A stretch of DNA of 63,000 nucleotides, from the NCBI GenBank assembly GCA_903813345.2, contig CAIIXF020000513.1:1-63000 (forward strand). Reading direction: 5' to 3'. Shown here piece by piece: positions 50,705-61,877 of the stretch (positions within the stretch are counted from its first letter, which is position 1; the number at the start of each line of letters is the position of its first letter). The DNA comes from Owenia fusiformis (Eukaryota; Annelida; Polychaeta; Sabellida; Oweniidae). The notes below the pieces were generated by a model. The model did not search any database. It saw only the letters and a program-made list of their open reading frames with translations, and was not told the origin of the DNA. The translations under genes and the position numbers were made by a program.

Positions 50705-51090
50705 ATTATCCAATCGAACGGAGTTTGGATGGATATAGGGAATGCCTCCATCCGTCCACGGACGTACGTATGTAGGTCTGTCCGGATGTACGTACGTCGG
50801 TCCACCCGTCCGTCGGGGCAATAACTCAAATACCGTTGGCCCGATTTTGTTCATATTTTGTACACATATACCCTATGGGGGTTGAAGTTCTGCTCAAAAG
50901 CCGGTTTCCAAAATGGCCGCTCATTTAAAAATGGTGGCCACTTTAGTGCCGATTTTACAGTAATTAGGTGCAATATGTAAAACTGTAATAACAATATGTT
51001 TTAAATGTAAAAAATTATACAGGACATTAATAAAGCTAGAAATGTATATATTTAAGAAGCACATGGCAGCCATCTTGAAAAAGGGGGGGG
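50705..51090. mobile_element. Fragment of a dispersed repeat with CCGTCCG/ACGTACGT words
   Basis: TCCATCCGTCCACGGACG, alternating ACGTACGT, then AATAACTCAAATACCGTTGG, ATACCCTATGGGGGTTG and repeated AAAATGGCCGC / AAATGGTGGCC words. Sequences of this style are familiar as dispersed repeats in mollusc genomes, from memory only. The edges are not defined. Confidence 0.4.
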
Positions 51091-51479
51091 GGAAGGTATG
51101 TTTCTATGGATTTGGATATCTACACATTGAACATTGATAGTTTTCCAATGCAGTAATTCATTGATGAGGGAGGATTATGAAAGTTTGAATTTTCTTATGA
51201 ATCATGGCTAGGAATATACAGGCAAATATATATACGGTATGTCTATTGCTGGATACCTTATGTTGAATAAGGTTGTATTTGGAATTCTATATAACCCTCC
51301 CATACCTTATAAAAGTTGTTAGAATTTTCTGTCCAATTTTCATTTTTGAACACTTAAGAAGTATTTAAATTAAATTCCTCTAGATTTCAATGTCAACACA
51401 TTGTACATTTGTAGTCGGACATTGCCGAAATAAACTGAGGAGGGAGGGGATTATAGGATATTTTATATCTGAAGAACAT

Positions 51480-53100
51480 TTTTGACTCGGATATATAACG
51501 TCTGATTTTTCAGCATAACTTTCATCCTTCGAATGATGTCTATTTTCAATGCTCAAATGTTTTGGTTGGAATGAAAATCTAGTGCTAGATTTGAATCTAT
51601 TATTAAGACATGTATTGTAATATAAATTTATTTTTGTCATCAAAATATTTCCATTGTGTAATATTAGCTAAAATATGTAGCAATTAATGTTATGAAGTAT
51701 GAATGTGAATTTCAGAATACAGAACATAGACATAGACTATTCATTTAAGATTTAGCACACTGTAGCACATAGTGTGCAAAACAAAGCCAACCTATTCTAT
51801 CTGCATTCATCTTGTATTAGGCAAATCATCAGGTAACTCATTTTACTTGTACACTGCTTGATAGTATGTGATTCATCCAAATGAGAGATATCACAGTAAA
51901 TATGTGACTTGGTTATATGATACTACTATGTAGAAAGTACCTGTCTCAAAACAAACTGTTGGGTTTAATGCTACTACTCTTCATTAATTATAAATCATGC
52001 AAACGTTGTATATTTCAAAATAACCCACTTATTTTATCATATTTTTTGTCCGAAGTATGCTTGCAGATAGCTAATAATTGTTTTCATGAACTATAGTTGT
52101 AAATCCAGCAATTATACAAACACCAACAATTTTTGGGGAAAGTGAGATTACTGTAAAACATACATAGTGTAGTTATTTAAAACATTAGTTCTGAACTTCA
52201 AACATCAATTCTCATTGAATTGAAATAAGCCTTTTAAGAATAAGTTCTTATCATTTTGGGCACTTTATAGCAGAAGTCGTATTTGAAGAACTGAAAGCAT
52301 AATTTAAACAGATTTCTACTTCCAAGAATGTGCTTAGCGTACAGTCATTTTTCAAGGGTATTGAGTAATGTCATGGGTAACCCTTTTCTTTTCTGAATGT
52401 AATGTTCACCTCATGTACACATATAGTACATTAGTATTGGAAATAAAGGGTGCCGTTTATTTAAGCAGCAACTGATACCACGACCTTACAAACAGATAGA
52501 AATTTCAAATTAAAAGTTAACATTCATATTTATCAATTGAATTTATATATATTTGTAATAACTGACTATCATAATTGAGTACCATACTGACAATGCTAAA
52601 CAGTATTTTATGACATCTGATTCTACTCTGATCAGCCTGTTTAAATTAACAGTAAGATCTAAAAGCCTCCACAAATAAGTTTAAGTTGCAACTTTGACTT
52701 GAATTTATCTTGAAATTCTGAACTTCTGTAATGGGATACTCTAAATAGGTCAACATGTGTCTACATTTCATCCTACTGTGTATAATTAGCTACAGTTTAC
52801 ACACAACTCTACTAATCCAAGTTAAGGCTCAGTAATGGTACAGATCCAGTAATCCCAGTTTTTAATTCTAAAACAAGCCTTTGTTTACAAAGTAGAGTTT
52901 CTCATCCAGTATATATGTTTTGCATTGTAAAAGTATGATGGGTCACTCAAAAGTTATTACTTTGTTATATATTTTACATAACATGTTAGATAACTAAGTA
53001 ACGGTTTACTTTTTGTATCCCCTGGGTGATAGATTAAAAAATTGGGCAATCAAACTTGGTTGTTTATACTGAGTATTTGAGATCATGTAGGCTGCCCTGT
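51480..53100. other. AT-rich interval without recognised features
   Basis: Both strands read; only short frames and no repeat families, RNA genes or splice-compatible exons that can be defended. Confidence 0.6.
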
Positions 53101-53102
53101 CA

Positions 53103-53333
53103 ACCCTCACGCATTAGGCGTGATTGTCACGCATTTGCTGGAAAAATAGAAATTACGCATCAATTTAGCGTGTATGATCAAATATCACGCAAATCACGCA
53201 TTTTGGTGATATTTTAAAAAATCGTTTTTTGTGAAATGCCGACATGGTTAAATACCGAACGGCGAAATAAAAGCGAACGCATTCCGTTCGGCCGTTCGGT
53301 CTTTGCACGCGATTGCCGTTTATGTCACGCATT
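53103..53333. repeat. CACGCA-word cluster with a CCGAACGG hairpin
   Basis: CACGCA or ACGCAT words recur at least six times between 53107 and 53333 in otherwise AT-rich DNA, including GCGTGA in the opposite direction at about 53118. ACCGAACGGC at 53254-53263 is inverted at 53291-53300. The local CpG content is exceptional for the region. It looks like a short dispersed repeat of unknown type. Confidence 0.6.
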
Positions 53334-53339
53334 TGGTAT

Positions 53340-54600
53340 AAAATATGTGTATATATATGTTTCGAAAATATTTACACACACAAAATGAATACATTGTATA
53401 AATTTTGATTCATAATTTTGTTAATCAAAGGGAAAAAATTAATTTGATGAAAAATCCTTTTTTGTGCAGAATGAGAAAAGCCCATGCATTTTCTCAGAAA
53501 ATCGGGGTGACAACAACTATATCAACAATTACAAAAATCAGGAGAAATCGGGATTACTCAAATAAATCTGAAGAAAATTCGTATTGCTAAGAAATCAGGA
53601 GAAATGCCCTTGATGTCATAAATTCCTTGCATCCCACAATGCATGATACATTTTTAACATTTCAGTACAATTTAGGAGGCATGTTCACAACTCAAGTCTT
53701 ATTTGGATTGACAGGTATACTTGCAATAGATATCTTACTGTTTCATGCATCAAGGTGATCACACAGACTTTAATAACATCTGTATTATTTTACATCTGAT
53801 TAAACATCTTGATAAAAGTTCTCTATTTACCATTTGATATATACATTTAGTCATCTTATGTAAATATGTGAGAATAGCTAATGGTCTGGTCGCATGTTTT
53901 CATATCAACTCCATTATTATGTGGGATATGTATGGCAGTTTTGTGTCTTTATCTAGCATTCAATCAATTTTTAATATGATATCTAGTATTTCCGTTTTGA
54001 TTTTACACTTTGCTATTCATACTTTCAAAGTTTTTGTTCAGCTTTGTGATTCTTATTGAAAAACAACTACATATGTACATTCTGTATGTTATGATATTTT
54101 GTTTATTGGTTATTGAGCATTTCTAAAGATCGGATGTACCTATTAAAGCACCCAATGAAGATTGACATATTCACCATGACCAAGGATGTCACATTAGCCT
54201 ACTTAAAAAGTATCTAGTTGTGTTATGAACTTTCTTTGAATACATTGAATGTTGACACTTTATTTTTGTTAATATAGTTTACATATTATATGGAGGAAAC
54301 TCCTAAAATGTGGTATCATACCTGAAAACATATATGGCAAGTAGTATTTAATATTCAGTTCAGGCATGGGCTTTCAAAATTGAAAGCCCATGGTTCAGGT
54401 GATAGCATCAGGTTTTCAAAGCATTGGATGTAGATTCAAAAATGCTTGTGCAATTTGTGGTCCATATGAAATATGAAGGAATTTTAACTTATGAATAATA
54501 TTTTGGTTCATGCTTAAATAGAATAATTTTGTCTTTTCCTTCTCTTTTTACCTTAATTTGATTATCAATTCTTTGTATTTGTAAGAGTTGACACTAAAGA
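53340..54600. other. AT-rich interval with one perfect palindrome
   Basis: No gene is supported; the plus-strand frames at 53405-53590 and 53868-54059 lack any recognisable motif. CATGGGCTTTCAA-AA-TTGAAAGCCCATG at 54365-54392 is a perfect 13-bp-arm hairpin. Confidence 0.6.
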
Positions 54601-54659
54601 CTATGTCTATGTCAATAACCTGCAAAAGACTAAAATAAGCCCATTTAAAGCAGATATAT

Positions 54660-57600
54660 TAAAGATTTTACCAGGTGTAGACATTGAAATGCATAAAGAC
54701 ATATCCCCACATTAGCCATCATTTAAAAATGAAATTTGGACAGACAGTTTAGAATTTATATATTCCGATTCTAAACTTAAGAAATTACAGGATGTCATTC
54801 AGTTTCTCACATCTATAATAAAGCAGAATAAGACACATAATGATATGATAGAAATCAATATTCTTAGACATATCCATCATTAGAAACATTACATTCCCCC
54901 TCCTTTTTCACCATATTATAGCGTTGACTGTCTACCAATGTACTAGGTGTAGACATTGAAATTCATAAATACGTATTCCCCACATTAGCTATAATTTGAA
55001 AATGAAAGTTGGACTGACAATTAACAATTTATATATTCTGATGTCATTAAGTTTTTCAGATCTAATTTAATCAGAGTATGACACATTATATTAGAAATCA
55101 ATATTCTGACACATAATGATTCTTATAAATATTCAAAATATTACATCCCCCCTCCCTACTCAATATAATACAGGATTCACTAACTACCATTGTTCAAGGT
55201 GTTGACATTGAAATTCACAAAGACATGCCCCCGACATTTACCATCATTTAAAAATGAAAGTTGGAAAGATAATTAAGAATTTATATATTCTGATGTCATT
55301 AAGTTTTTCACATCTAACATAACACGAATTAGACACATTATATTAGAAATAAATATTCTGATGTCATTAACATCTAACATAATCAGGATTAGACCCATTA
55401 TATTAGAAATAAATATTCTGACACATAATGATCATTATAGATATTCATTTATATTGCATTCCCCTCCCTCTCCTCTATACTAAATCATTGACTGTCTACC
55501 AATGTACTAGGCATAGACATTGAAATGCATAAAGACAATTAACAATTTATATATTCTGATGTCATTAAGTTTTTCATATCTAACACAACCAGAATAAGAC
55601 ACATTATATTAGAAATAAATATTCTAACACATAATGATCATTATAAATATTCATTTATATTGCATCCCCCTCCCTCTCCTATATACTACAGCATTGACTG
55701 TCTACCAATGTACTAGGCATAGACATTGAAATGCATCAAGACATAGCCCCCCCCCCCCACAACAGCCATCATTTAAAATGAAATTTGGATAGACAGTTTA
55801 AAATCTATATATTCCGAGTCAAAACTTCAAAAACTACAGGATGTCATTCAGTTTCTCACATCTATAATAAAGCAGAATGAGACACAATGATATGATAGAA
55901 ATCAATATTCTTAGACATATCCATCATTAGAAACATTAAAAACATTACATTCCCCTCCTTCTCCAATCTCCACTATATCACAGTGTTGACTGTCTACCAA
56001 TGTTCTAGGTGTAGACATTGAAATCCAAAAATACATAATCTCCCCACATTAGCTATCATTTGAAAATGAAATTTGAACTGACAATTAAGAATTTATTTAT
56101 TCTGATGTCATTACGTTTTCCACATCTAACATACTCAGAATTAGACACATTATATTAGAAATAAATATTTTGACACATAATGATCATTATTCATTTATAT
56201 TTCATTCCCCTCCCTCTCCACTATATTACAGAATTGACTGTCTACCAATGTACTAGGTGTAGACATTGAAATTCATAAATACGCATTCCCCCACATTAGC
56301 TTTCATTTGAAAATGAAAGTTTGACGGACAATTAACAATTTATATATTCTGATGTCATTAAGTTTTTCACACCTAACATAATCAGAGTTAGACACATTAT
56401 ATTAGAAATAAATATTCTGACACATACTAGTAATGATCATTATAAATATTCATTTACATTGCATCCCCCTCCCTCTCCTATATACTACAGCATTGACTGT
56501 CTACCAATGTACTAGGCATAGACATTGAAATGCATAAAGACATAGCCCCCTACCCCACATTAGCTATCATTTGAAAATGAAATTTGGACAATTTATATAT
56601 TCTGATGTCATTAAGTTTTTCACATCTAACATAATCAGAATTAGACACATTATATTAGATATCAATATTCTGAGACATATTGATCCTTATAAATATTCAA
56701 AATATTACATTCCCCCTCCCTACTCACTATATTACAGTATTCACTAACTTCTATTGTTCAAGGTGTTGACATGCCCCCGACATTTACCATCATTTAAAAA
56801 AGAAAGTTGGAAAGATAATTAAGAATTTATATATTCTGATGTCATTAAGTTTTTCACATCTAACATAACCAGAATTAGACCCATTATATTAGAAACAAAT
56901 ATTCTGATGTCATTAAGTTTTTCAGATCTAATTTAATCAGAGTATGACACATTATATTAGAAATCAATATTCTGACACATAATGATTCTTATAAATATTC
57001 AAAATATTACATTCCCCCTCCCTACACAATATAATACAGTATTCACTAACTACCATTGTTCAAGGTGTTGACATTGATATTCACAAAGACATGCCCCCAA
57101 CATTTACCATCATTAATAAAAATAAAAGTTGGAAAGATAATTAAAAATTTATATATTCTGATGTCATTAAGTTTTTCACATCTTACATAACCAGAATTAG
57201 ACACATTATATTAGAAATAAATATTCTGACACATAATGATCATTATAAATATTCATTTACATCGCATCCCCCTCCCTCTCCTATATACTACAGCATTGAC
57301 TGTCTACCAATATACTAGGCGTAGACATTGAAATGCATAAAGACATAGCCCCCCCCCCACATTAGCCATTATTTGAAAATGAAATTTGGACAGACAGTTT
57401 AGAATTTATATATTCCGAGTCAAAACTTCAAAAATTACAGGATGTCATTCAGTTTCTCACATCTATAATAAAGCAGAATGAGACACATAATGATATGATA
57501 GAAATCAATATTCTTAGACATATCCATCATTAGAAACATTAGAAATATTACTTTTCCCCTCATTCTCAACTATATTACAGCATTGACTGTCTACCAATGT

Positions 57601-58339
57601 ACTACGTGTAGACATTGAAATTCATAAATACGTATTCCCCCACTTAAGCTATAATTTGAAAATAAAAGTTGGACAGACAATTAATAATTGATGTACTCTG
57701 ATGTCATTAAGTTTTTCAAATCTAACATAATCAGAATTAGACACATTATATTAGAAATAAATATTTTTACACATAATGATCATTATTCATTTATATTTCA
57801 TTCCCCTCCCTCTCCACTATATTACAGAATTGACTGTCTACCAATGTACTAGGTGTAGACATTGAAATTCATAAATACGTATTCCCCACATTAGCTTTCA
57901 TTTGAAAATGAAAGTTTGACGGACAATTAACAATTTATATATTCTGATGTCATTAAGTTTTTCACATCTAACATAATCAGAATTAGACACATTATATTAG
58001 AAATAAATATTCTGATGTCATTAACATCTAACATAATCAGGATTAGACCCATTATATTAGAAAACAATATTCTGACACATAATGATCATTATAAATATCC
58101 ATTTACATTGCATCCCCCTCCCTCTCCTATATACTTCACCATTGACTGTCTACCAATGTACTAGGCATAGACATTGAAATGCATAAAGACATAGCCCCCT
58201 ACCCCACATTAGCTATCATTTGAAAATGAAATTTGGACAGACAATTAATAATTTATGTATTCTGATGTCATTTAGTTTTAAGTTAACTTAACTTATAACT
58301 TATTAAGTTATCTAACACAAACAGAATTGGACACATTAT
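54660..58339. repeat. Right array of about 14 degenerate ~270-bp repeats
   Basis: The word AGACATTGAAAT (or TTGACATTGA) marks the units at about 54679, 54951, 55203, 55514, 55721, 56013, 56261, 56519, 56766, 57069, 57323, 57610, 57858 and 58170, a spacing of 207-313 bp. The typical order is CCCCTCCCTCTCC, TATATTACAGCATTGACTG, TCTACCAATGTACTAGG, the marker, CATAAAGACAT, CCCC, CACATTAGC, TATATATTCTGATGTCATTA and ACACATTATATTAGAAAT. Units differ from one another by many substitutions and by internal deletions, so this array is old and not homogenised. It ends abruptly at 58339, where another repeat begins. Confidence 0.9.
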
Positions 58340-58359
58340 CACAGGCTGGCATCGAAAGA

Positions 58360-58868
58360 TTTGTCCGCTGTGACGGAGCATGCTATTTTTCATAAAAACA
58401 CTAAGAATGCTTCACGATTTATTTTTTAACTCATGTTTCGTTATATCAAAGATAATTACTTACGCCATGCAATGGATAAATCATTTGCGTGTAACCTTCA
58501 CTTCTGTTTGAAGTCCAATAACGCTAGGAGTAAAATCTATTGAAAACGGCGCCAGAGTATCAAACTCTAAAATGTACCATTTCTTCTTAAACTTTTTAAT
58601 GGCATGATACAGTGACATGATAATATTAACATATGTTTTCAGCATAACTCTGAATGTATTAATGAGATATTAATGCATTGGGTCTTTTTAATTTTTTTAT
58701 AAAAAATAATATTAATATTTTTTGTCCCCTGTGACGGAGCATTTTCACAGTTCACATTTGCAACTGCTCCGTCACAGCAGACAAAAAAATTAAACATTAT
58801 TTTTTATAAAAGAATTAAAAAGACCAAATACATCAACACCTCATTTATACCTTCATAGTTATGTCAGC
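58360..58868. mobile_element. Foldback repeat with TGTGACGGAGCA motifs
   Basis: Arms of roughly 100 bp (about 58637-58742 and 58764-58868) are inverted copies. The inner ~65 bp match best, including GGTCTTTTTAATT and TTTGTCC.CTGTGACGGAGCA. A third copy of the latter motif lies at about 58360-58382 in direct orientation. The loop is only about 20 bases, so a transcript or single strand would form a long hairpin. It interrupts the end of the right array. Confidence 0.75.
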
Positions 58869-58869
58869 T

Positions 58870-59146
58870 GTAGAACTTAAGTTTCAGTATTCATTTGAAA
58901 AAATGCCTCGGCAAGCTGCTCATTTTGTTAAATTGTGCTATTTTTAAAGAAGAAATGCAATTTAAAATATTAAATGGATTATACTTGTGTCAAAAAGATG
59001 TAATATTTATTTACAAGTATATTTACTTTAAGTGGCTAATAAGCCCATGTGGGCCGAGTTGTTATTTCATTACTTCTCTTTTGTATTGTTCTAAATTAAC
59101 TGATGTAAACCTACCACCGAAAATAACAATAAAACTAAACTAAACT
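58870..59146 (+). mobile_element. Possible 3' end of a non-LTR retrotransposon
   Basis: TAAGCCCATGTGGGCC forms a small hairpin, followed by TTGTTATTTCATTACTTC and a terminal AATAAAACTAAACTAAACT tail. A hairpin plus a simple repeat tail is common for CR1/RTE-like LINE ends. The 82-codon frame at 58895-59143 shows no recognisable domain. Confidence 0.3.
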
Positions 59147-59439
59147 CTATAACTGTATTTCTTTCTTTGAAATTTCTCCTAATAAGTATATGTGTAAACA
59201 GATCAAATTGCCTTCTCTACAAACTTGTACTTGTATTTGTATACAAACTGGTGTTAATGAGTATTCCCGAATGGGATCCTGGGATACAAAATGATAATGT
59301 ATAGATTTTGGCTTAATTCAAAGCTATATTCCTATAAAGAGCTTGTAAATGCACTTGTAAACTTAAAGAAAACTATGGCATTGACATATCTTTCTACTGT
59401 TGTCAGAATTCCATGAAATGTGTCAAGGAGTTGATTTTA

Positions 59440-59640
59440 TCATTGGTAGAACTATTTCAAGGAGTTGCACGTGATCAAGGTGTTGATCAAGGGGTAGTTC
59501 AAGGTGTAGATTAATGTTCAATTTCAAGGTGTAGTCTGTCAATGGAAACTAGGGTTTTCTACCCTTGATCAATAGTAGTCTCTTTATAAAATCCTATTTC
59601 AACAATGCTTGATCAAGCATCGAACTATGGTAGTTCATTG
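59440..59640. repeat. TCAAGGTGT/TGATCAA word cluster near the right terminus
   Basis: TCAAGGTGT or TCAAGGGGT-type words occur at about 59477, 59491, 59499 and 59523, and CTTGATCAAG appears at 59609-59618. They mirror words at the left end of the putative giant element. Confidence 0.6.
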
Positions 59641-59704
59641 CCTTGTTATTCAATGAAATGGGGTTGTGATATTACATTGAAATCCATTGATCTTTTTGTG
59701 AGGG

Positions 59705-59925
59705 AAAAGAGCATAAATGCGCATTTAGAGAGTTTTGGTCCGTTTAAAAATCTGTAAAAAATTGGGGTACTTAAAAGCTTCGGGAGGCATCATATATTTC
59801 AAATTAGACTCGAGGACGTCAATATTGAGCAAGTTATGGCTATTTTAAATTCAAATAAAACCGTTAACCCGTACCGGTCCAGCTTTTGACCCGTACCGGT
59901 CAATTTTCGTTAGCTGCGTATACCA
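59705..59925. repeat. Spacer with a duplicated ACCCGTACCGGTC
   Basis: AACCCGTACCGGTCC and GACCCGTACCGGTCA at about 59867-59901 are 21 bp apart. Nothing else is recognised. Confidence 0.5.
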
Positions 59926-59927
59926 AG

Positions 59928-60074
59928 GGTGGGTGTGTAGGCTTCCAATGCTACCATTGTGACGGGAAAACAAAACAATTTAATGCAATAATACAAATGA
60001 AAATCAGAAAAATTATTAATGTGAATGGAACGATTAAATTGAACAAAAAATTTCTCAGATGTGATTCCCAGTGA
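59928..60074 (+). pseudogene. Possible truncated zinc-finger-like exon
   Basis: The frame ending at the TGA at 60072-60074 reads GCVGFQCYHCDGKTKQFNAI, then a basic tail ending FLRCDSQ. CYHC followed seven residues later by F resembles the CYLC...F half-finger of the gene at 61878, but the histidines expected downstream are absent. It may be a decayed paralogue, or chance in a 62-codon frame. No convincing splice sites frame it. Confidence 0.2.
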
Positions 60075-60089
60075 GATCGAAGCCAGTGG

Positions 60090-60800
60090 CAATTATACAA
60101 GTGATGATTGATGAAGTGAAATATATTTTTGATAATTCATAAATTGCAATTTAAGAAAAGGGTATTCTTATATATATACTTTGTCATGATTCTGGTCATA
60201 CAATTTTGTAATGCATACCTAATGCATACCTGACCTTATTTTTATAATAACTGTTAGTCATAACTATTTGAGTAACAATTTTAATCATATTTTGGAATAA
60301 TTATTATAGGTAATTATATGATTATTAAAGGTAATTACATTAATATTATAGGTAATTATCAACACAAAAGTGCAAATATCAACACTGTACTGTAGTTATT
60401 TGTTTTCTTAATTATATAGATGATAGAATAAAGTTTATTTTTGAAAACTTTATTAATACTATTGTTATTTTTTTTAAAAGTGGAACTTTAACAAATACAT
60501 TATATTATTCCTTTGCATTCATTCGACTAAACTGCTTAAAAGAGGGCTTCATCAAAATTAATGAGATTGAATCAAAAATCTAAACAATCACTGTGACTGC
60601 TTCTCGGGCTAAACAAAAGATACAGTAAGGCAAATGATTTGTTCTATAGTAAATGTCCAAGACGATTTACTAAAATAGTGGACATAAACATAATTCCCAT
60701 TCATGTGCAATGGCAGTGTAAATAAAGGGGTTGTTTTGACATCCAGATCTTTGGACTTTGCGTTGACAACGGGCATCGTACGTCTAACAAGCTGCATGTA
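60090..60800. other. AT-rich intergenic interval
   Basis: GGTAATTA words repeat at about 60309, 60330 and 60351. A 62-codon minus-strand frame (60609-60797) has no motif and is not called. Confidence 0.55.
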
Positions 60801-60810
60801 TCTTACCCTA

Positions 60811-61607
60811 CTATCACACCAAACTAGTTCTCACTACGTTCTCGAAAACGGGCTTCAACTGTGTACGAACGGACTGGACGTACTAAGAACCGTTTGGGAT
60901 GTATTTACAAACTTCATCGAACGTACTCGAACGGGTAGGTCCTCTAGAACTTAGACAATGCTCAAAATGTTCTCGTGGTCGTCACGTTCTACAATTAAAA
61001 CGAGTGACAACGTACTAACGACGAGCTGGACGTACTACGAACGGAACCGTCGTACTTCAGTCCTACTAGGGACGTTTTAACAACGAGTTGAACTGTCTGA
61101 GGACGTGTTGAGAACGAGGTAAACTCATTGCAAACGGGTTTAAACTGATTAAGAACGTATTTAACACTGCTTATGAACGAGTAAGCAAAAATATAGCTAT
61201 CAGACCAAACAAGTTGCCACTGCGTTCATCAAAACTGGTTTTAAACTGTGTGCGAACGGAATGAACGTAGCTGCAACTTTCTAAGGTCTATTTACGAACT
61301 TTATGAACGTTCTCAGACGGGAATGTGATTTTAGAATTTTGAATCGACTCAAAATTCGATTGCGACCATACCGTTCTGTTATCAGGTCATGATGACCTCC
61401 TAGACTAAGGGACGCGTTCTACGGCGTTGCACACCGACGTGGTGCGACCTGAACGAACTGCGAACGAGATGGACGTATTGAAGACTGTTGAAGAACGAAG
61501 AAGCTAATTATTTCAGACATATTTCCCGACCACAGCCAGATTGAGCCCGTTTTACGACGTTTTCGTAGGACTGGCAAGAACGGGTAAGAACGAGTTTGGT
61601 GTGATAG
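60811..61607. mobile_element. ~800-bp TIR element built of ~10.5-bp-phased AACG words
   Basis: The left end CTATCACACCAAACT (60811) is inverted at the right end AGTTTGGTGTGATAG (61593-61607), and similarity extends to GTTCT on the inner side. The interior contains a diverged direct duplication offset by about 385 bp (CCAAACTAGTTC...AACTGTGTACGAACGG near 60818 and again near 61204). Throughout, AACG/AAC/ACG words recur at intervals of about 10-11 bp. No coding frame is present. It looks like a MITE-type element; the superfamily cannot be named and no clear target duplication was seen. Confidence 0.75.
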
Positions 61608-61877
61608 GGGGGTTAGACTCTTATTTCATCCAAAGGCCACTTCCACATGACTTGATGTAATATAAAGAGATTTTCGACGCTTCATAACGGCGATTGTCAT
61701 AGGACATGACTGGAAAACGTTAAATTAATGAAACTAAATCAGGTATAGAAAGCCGCGTTTTATCACAAATCACCATCGCAAATCAATCATTGAACCGCTT
61801 ATTTTCCTCTTCGTCGGGAGTAAAACAATAGCACTGGGGATGAACTGGAAACGAGGGAGGTTTTGCCTCGTATCAAA
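61608..61877 (+). promoter_or_regulatory. Probable promoter/5' UTR region of the zinc-finger gene
   Basis: This interval separates the TIR element from the start codon. GC and CpG content rise towards 61877. The start itself, CAAAATGGCGGC (61874-61885), coincides with the binding consensus of YY1 (AANATGGCGGC), a factor whose site often overlaps the first ATG of animal genes. No TATA box is evident. The transcript start cannot be placed. Confidence 0.35.

Larger units (their letters stand above)
49990..51480. repeat. Left array of degenerate repeats (about five copies)
   Basis: Copies centred near 50031, 50461, 50601, 51115 and 51388 share TTTCAATGTC[A/T]A, ACATTGTACA.TGGTAGT.GGACA, TGCAGTAAT and GATGAGGGAGGGG. 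Some are separated by inserted sequence: the hairpin at 50289-50350 and the fragment at 50705-51090. Their reverse complement aligns with the right array. Confidence 0.7.
49176..59704. mobile_element. Possible giant (10.5-kb) TIR element with inverted subterminal repeat arrays
   Basis: CCCTCACAAAAAGATCAA at 49176-49193 is exactly inverted at 59687-59704, and similarity fades over the next ~10 bp. Next to each end lie copies of CAACACCTTG/CAAGGTGTTG-type words. Further in, the left half holds about five degenerate copies of a repeat (CAATGTC...TGTACAATGGTAGT...GAGGGAGGGG), and the right half holds about 14 copies of the same repeat in reverse orientation. No long coding frame exists inside, so it would be a non-autonomous or decayed element with nested insertions. 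No clean target duplication was found (flanks GAGAGAG and AAAAGAGC). It could also be two separate insertions of related elements in opposite directions. Confidence 0.5.

Noticed and set aside
58895-59143. 82-codon plus-strand frame as a gene
   Set aside because: AT-rich low-complexity composition, no domain, and overlap with a likely retroelement tail.
60609-60797. Minus-strand 62-codon frame as an exon
   Set aside because: No motif and no matching splice sites; it abuts a transposable element end.
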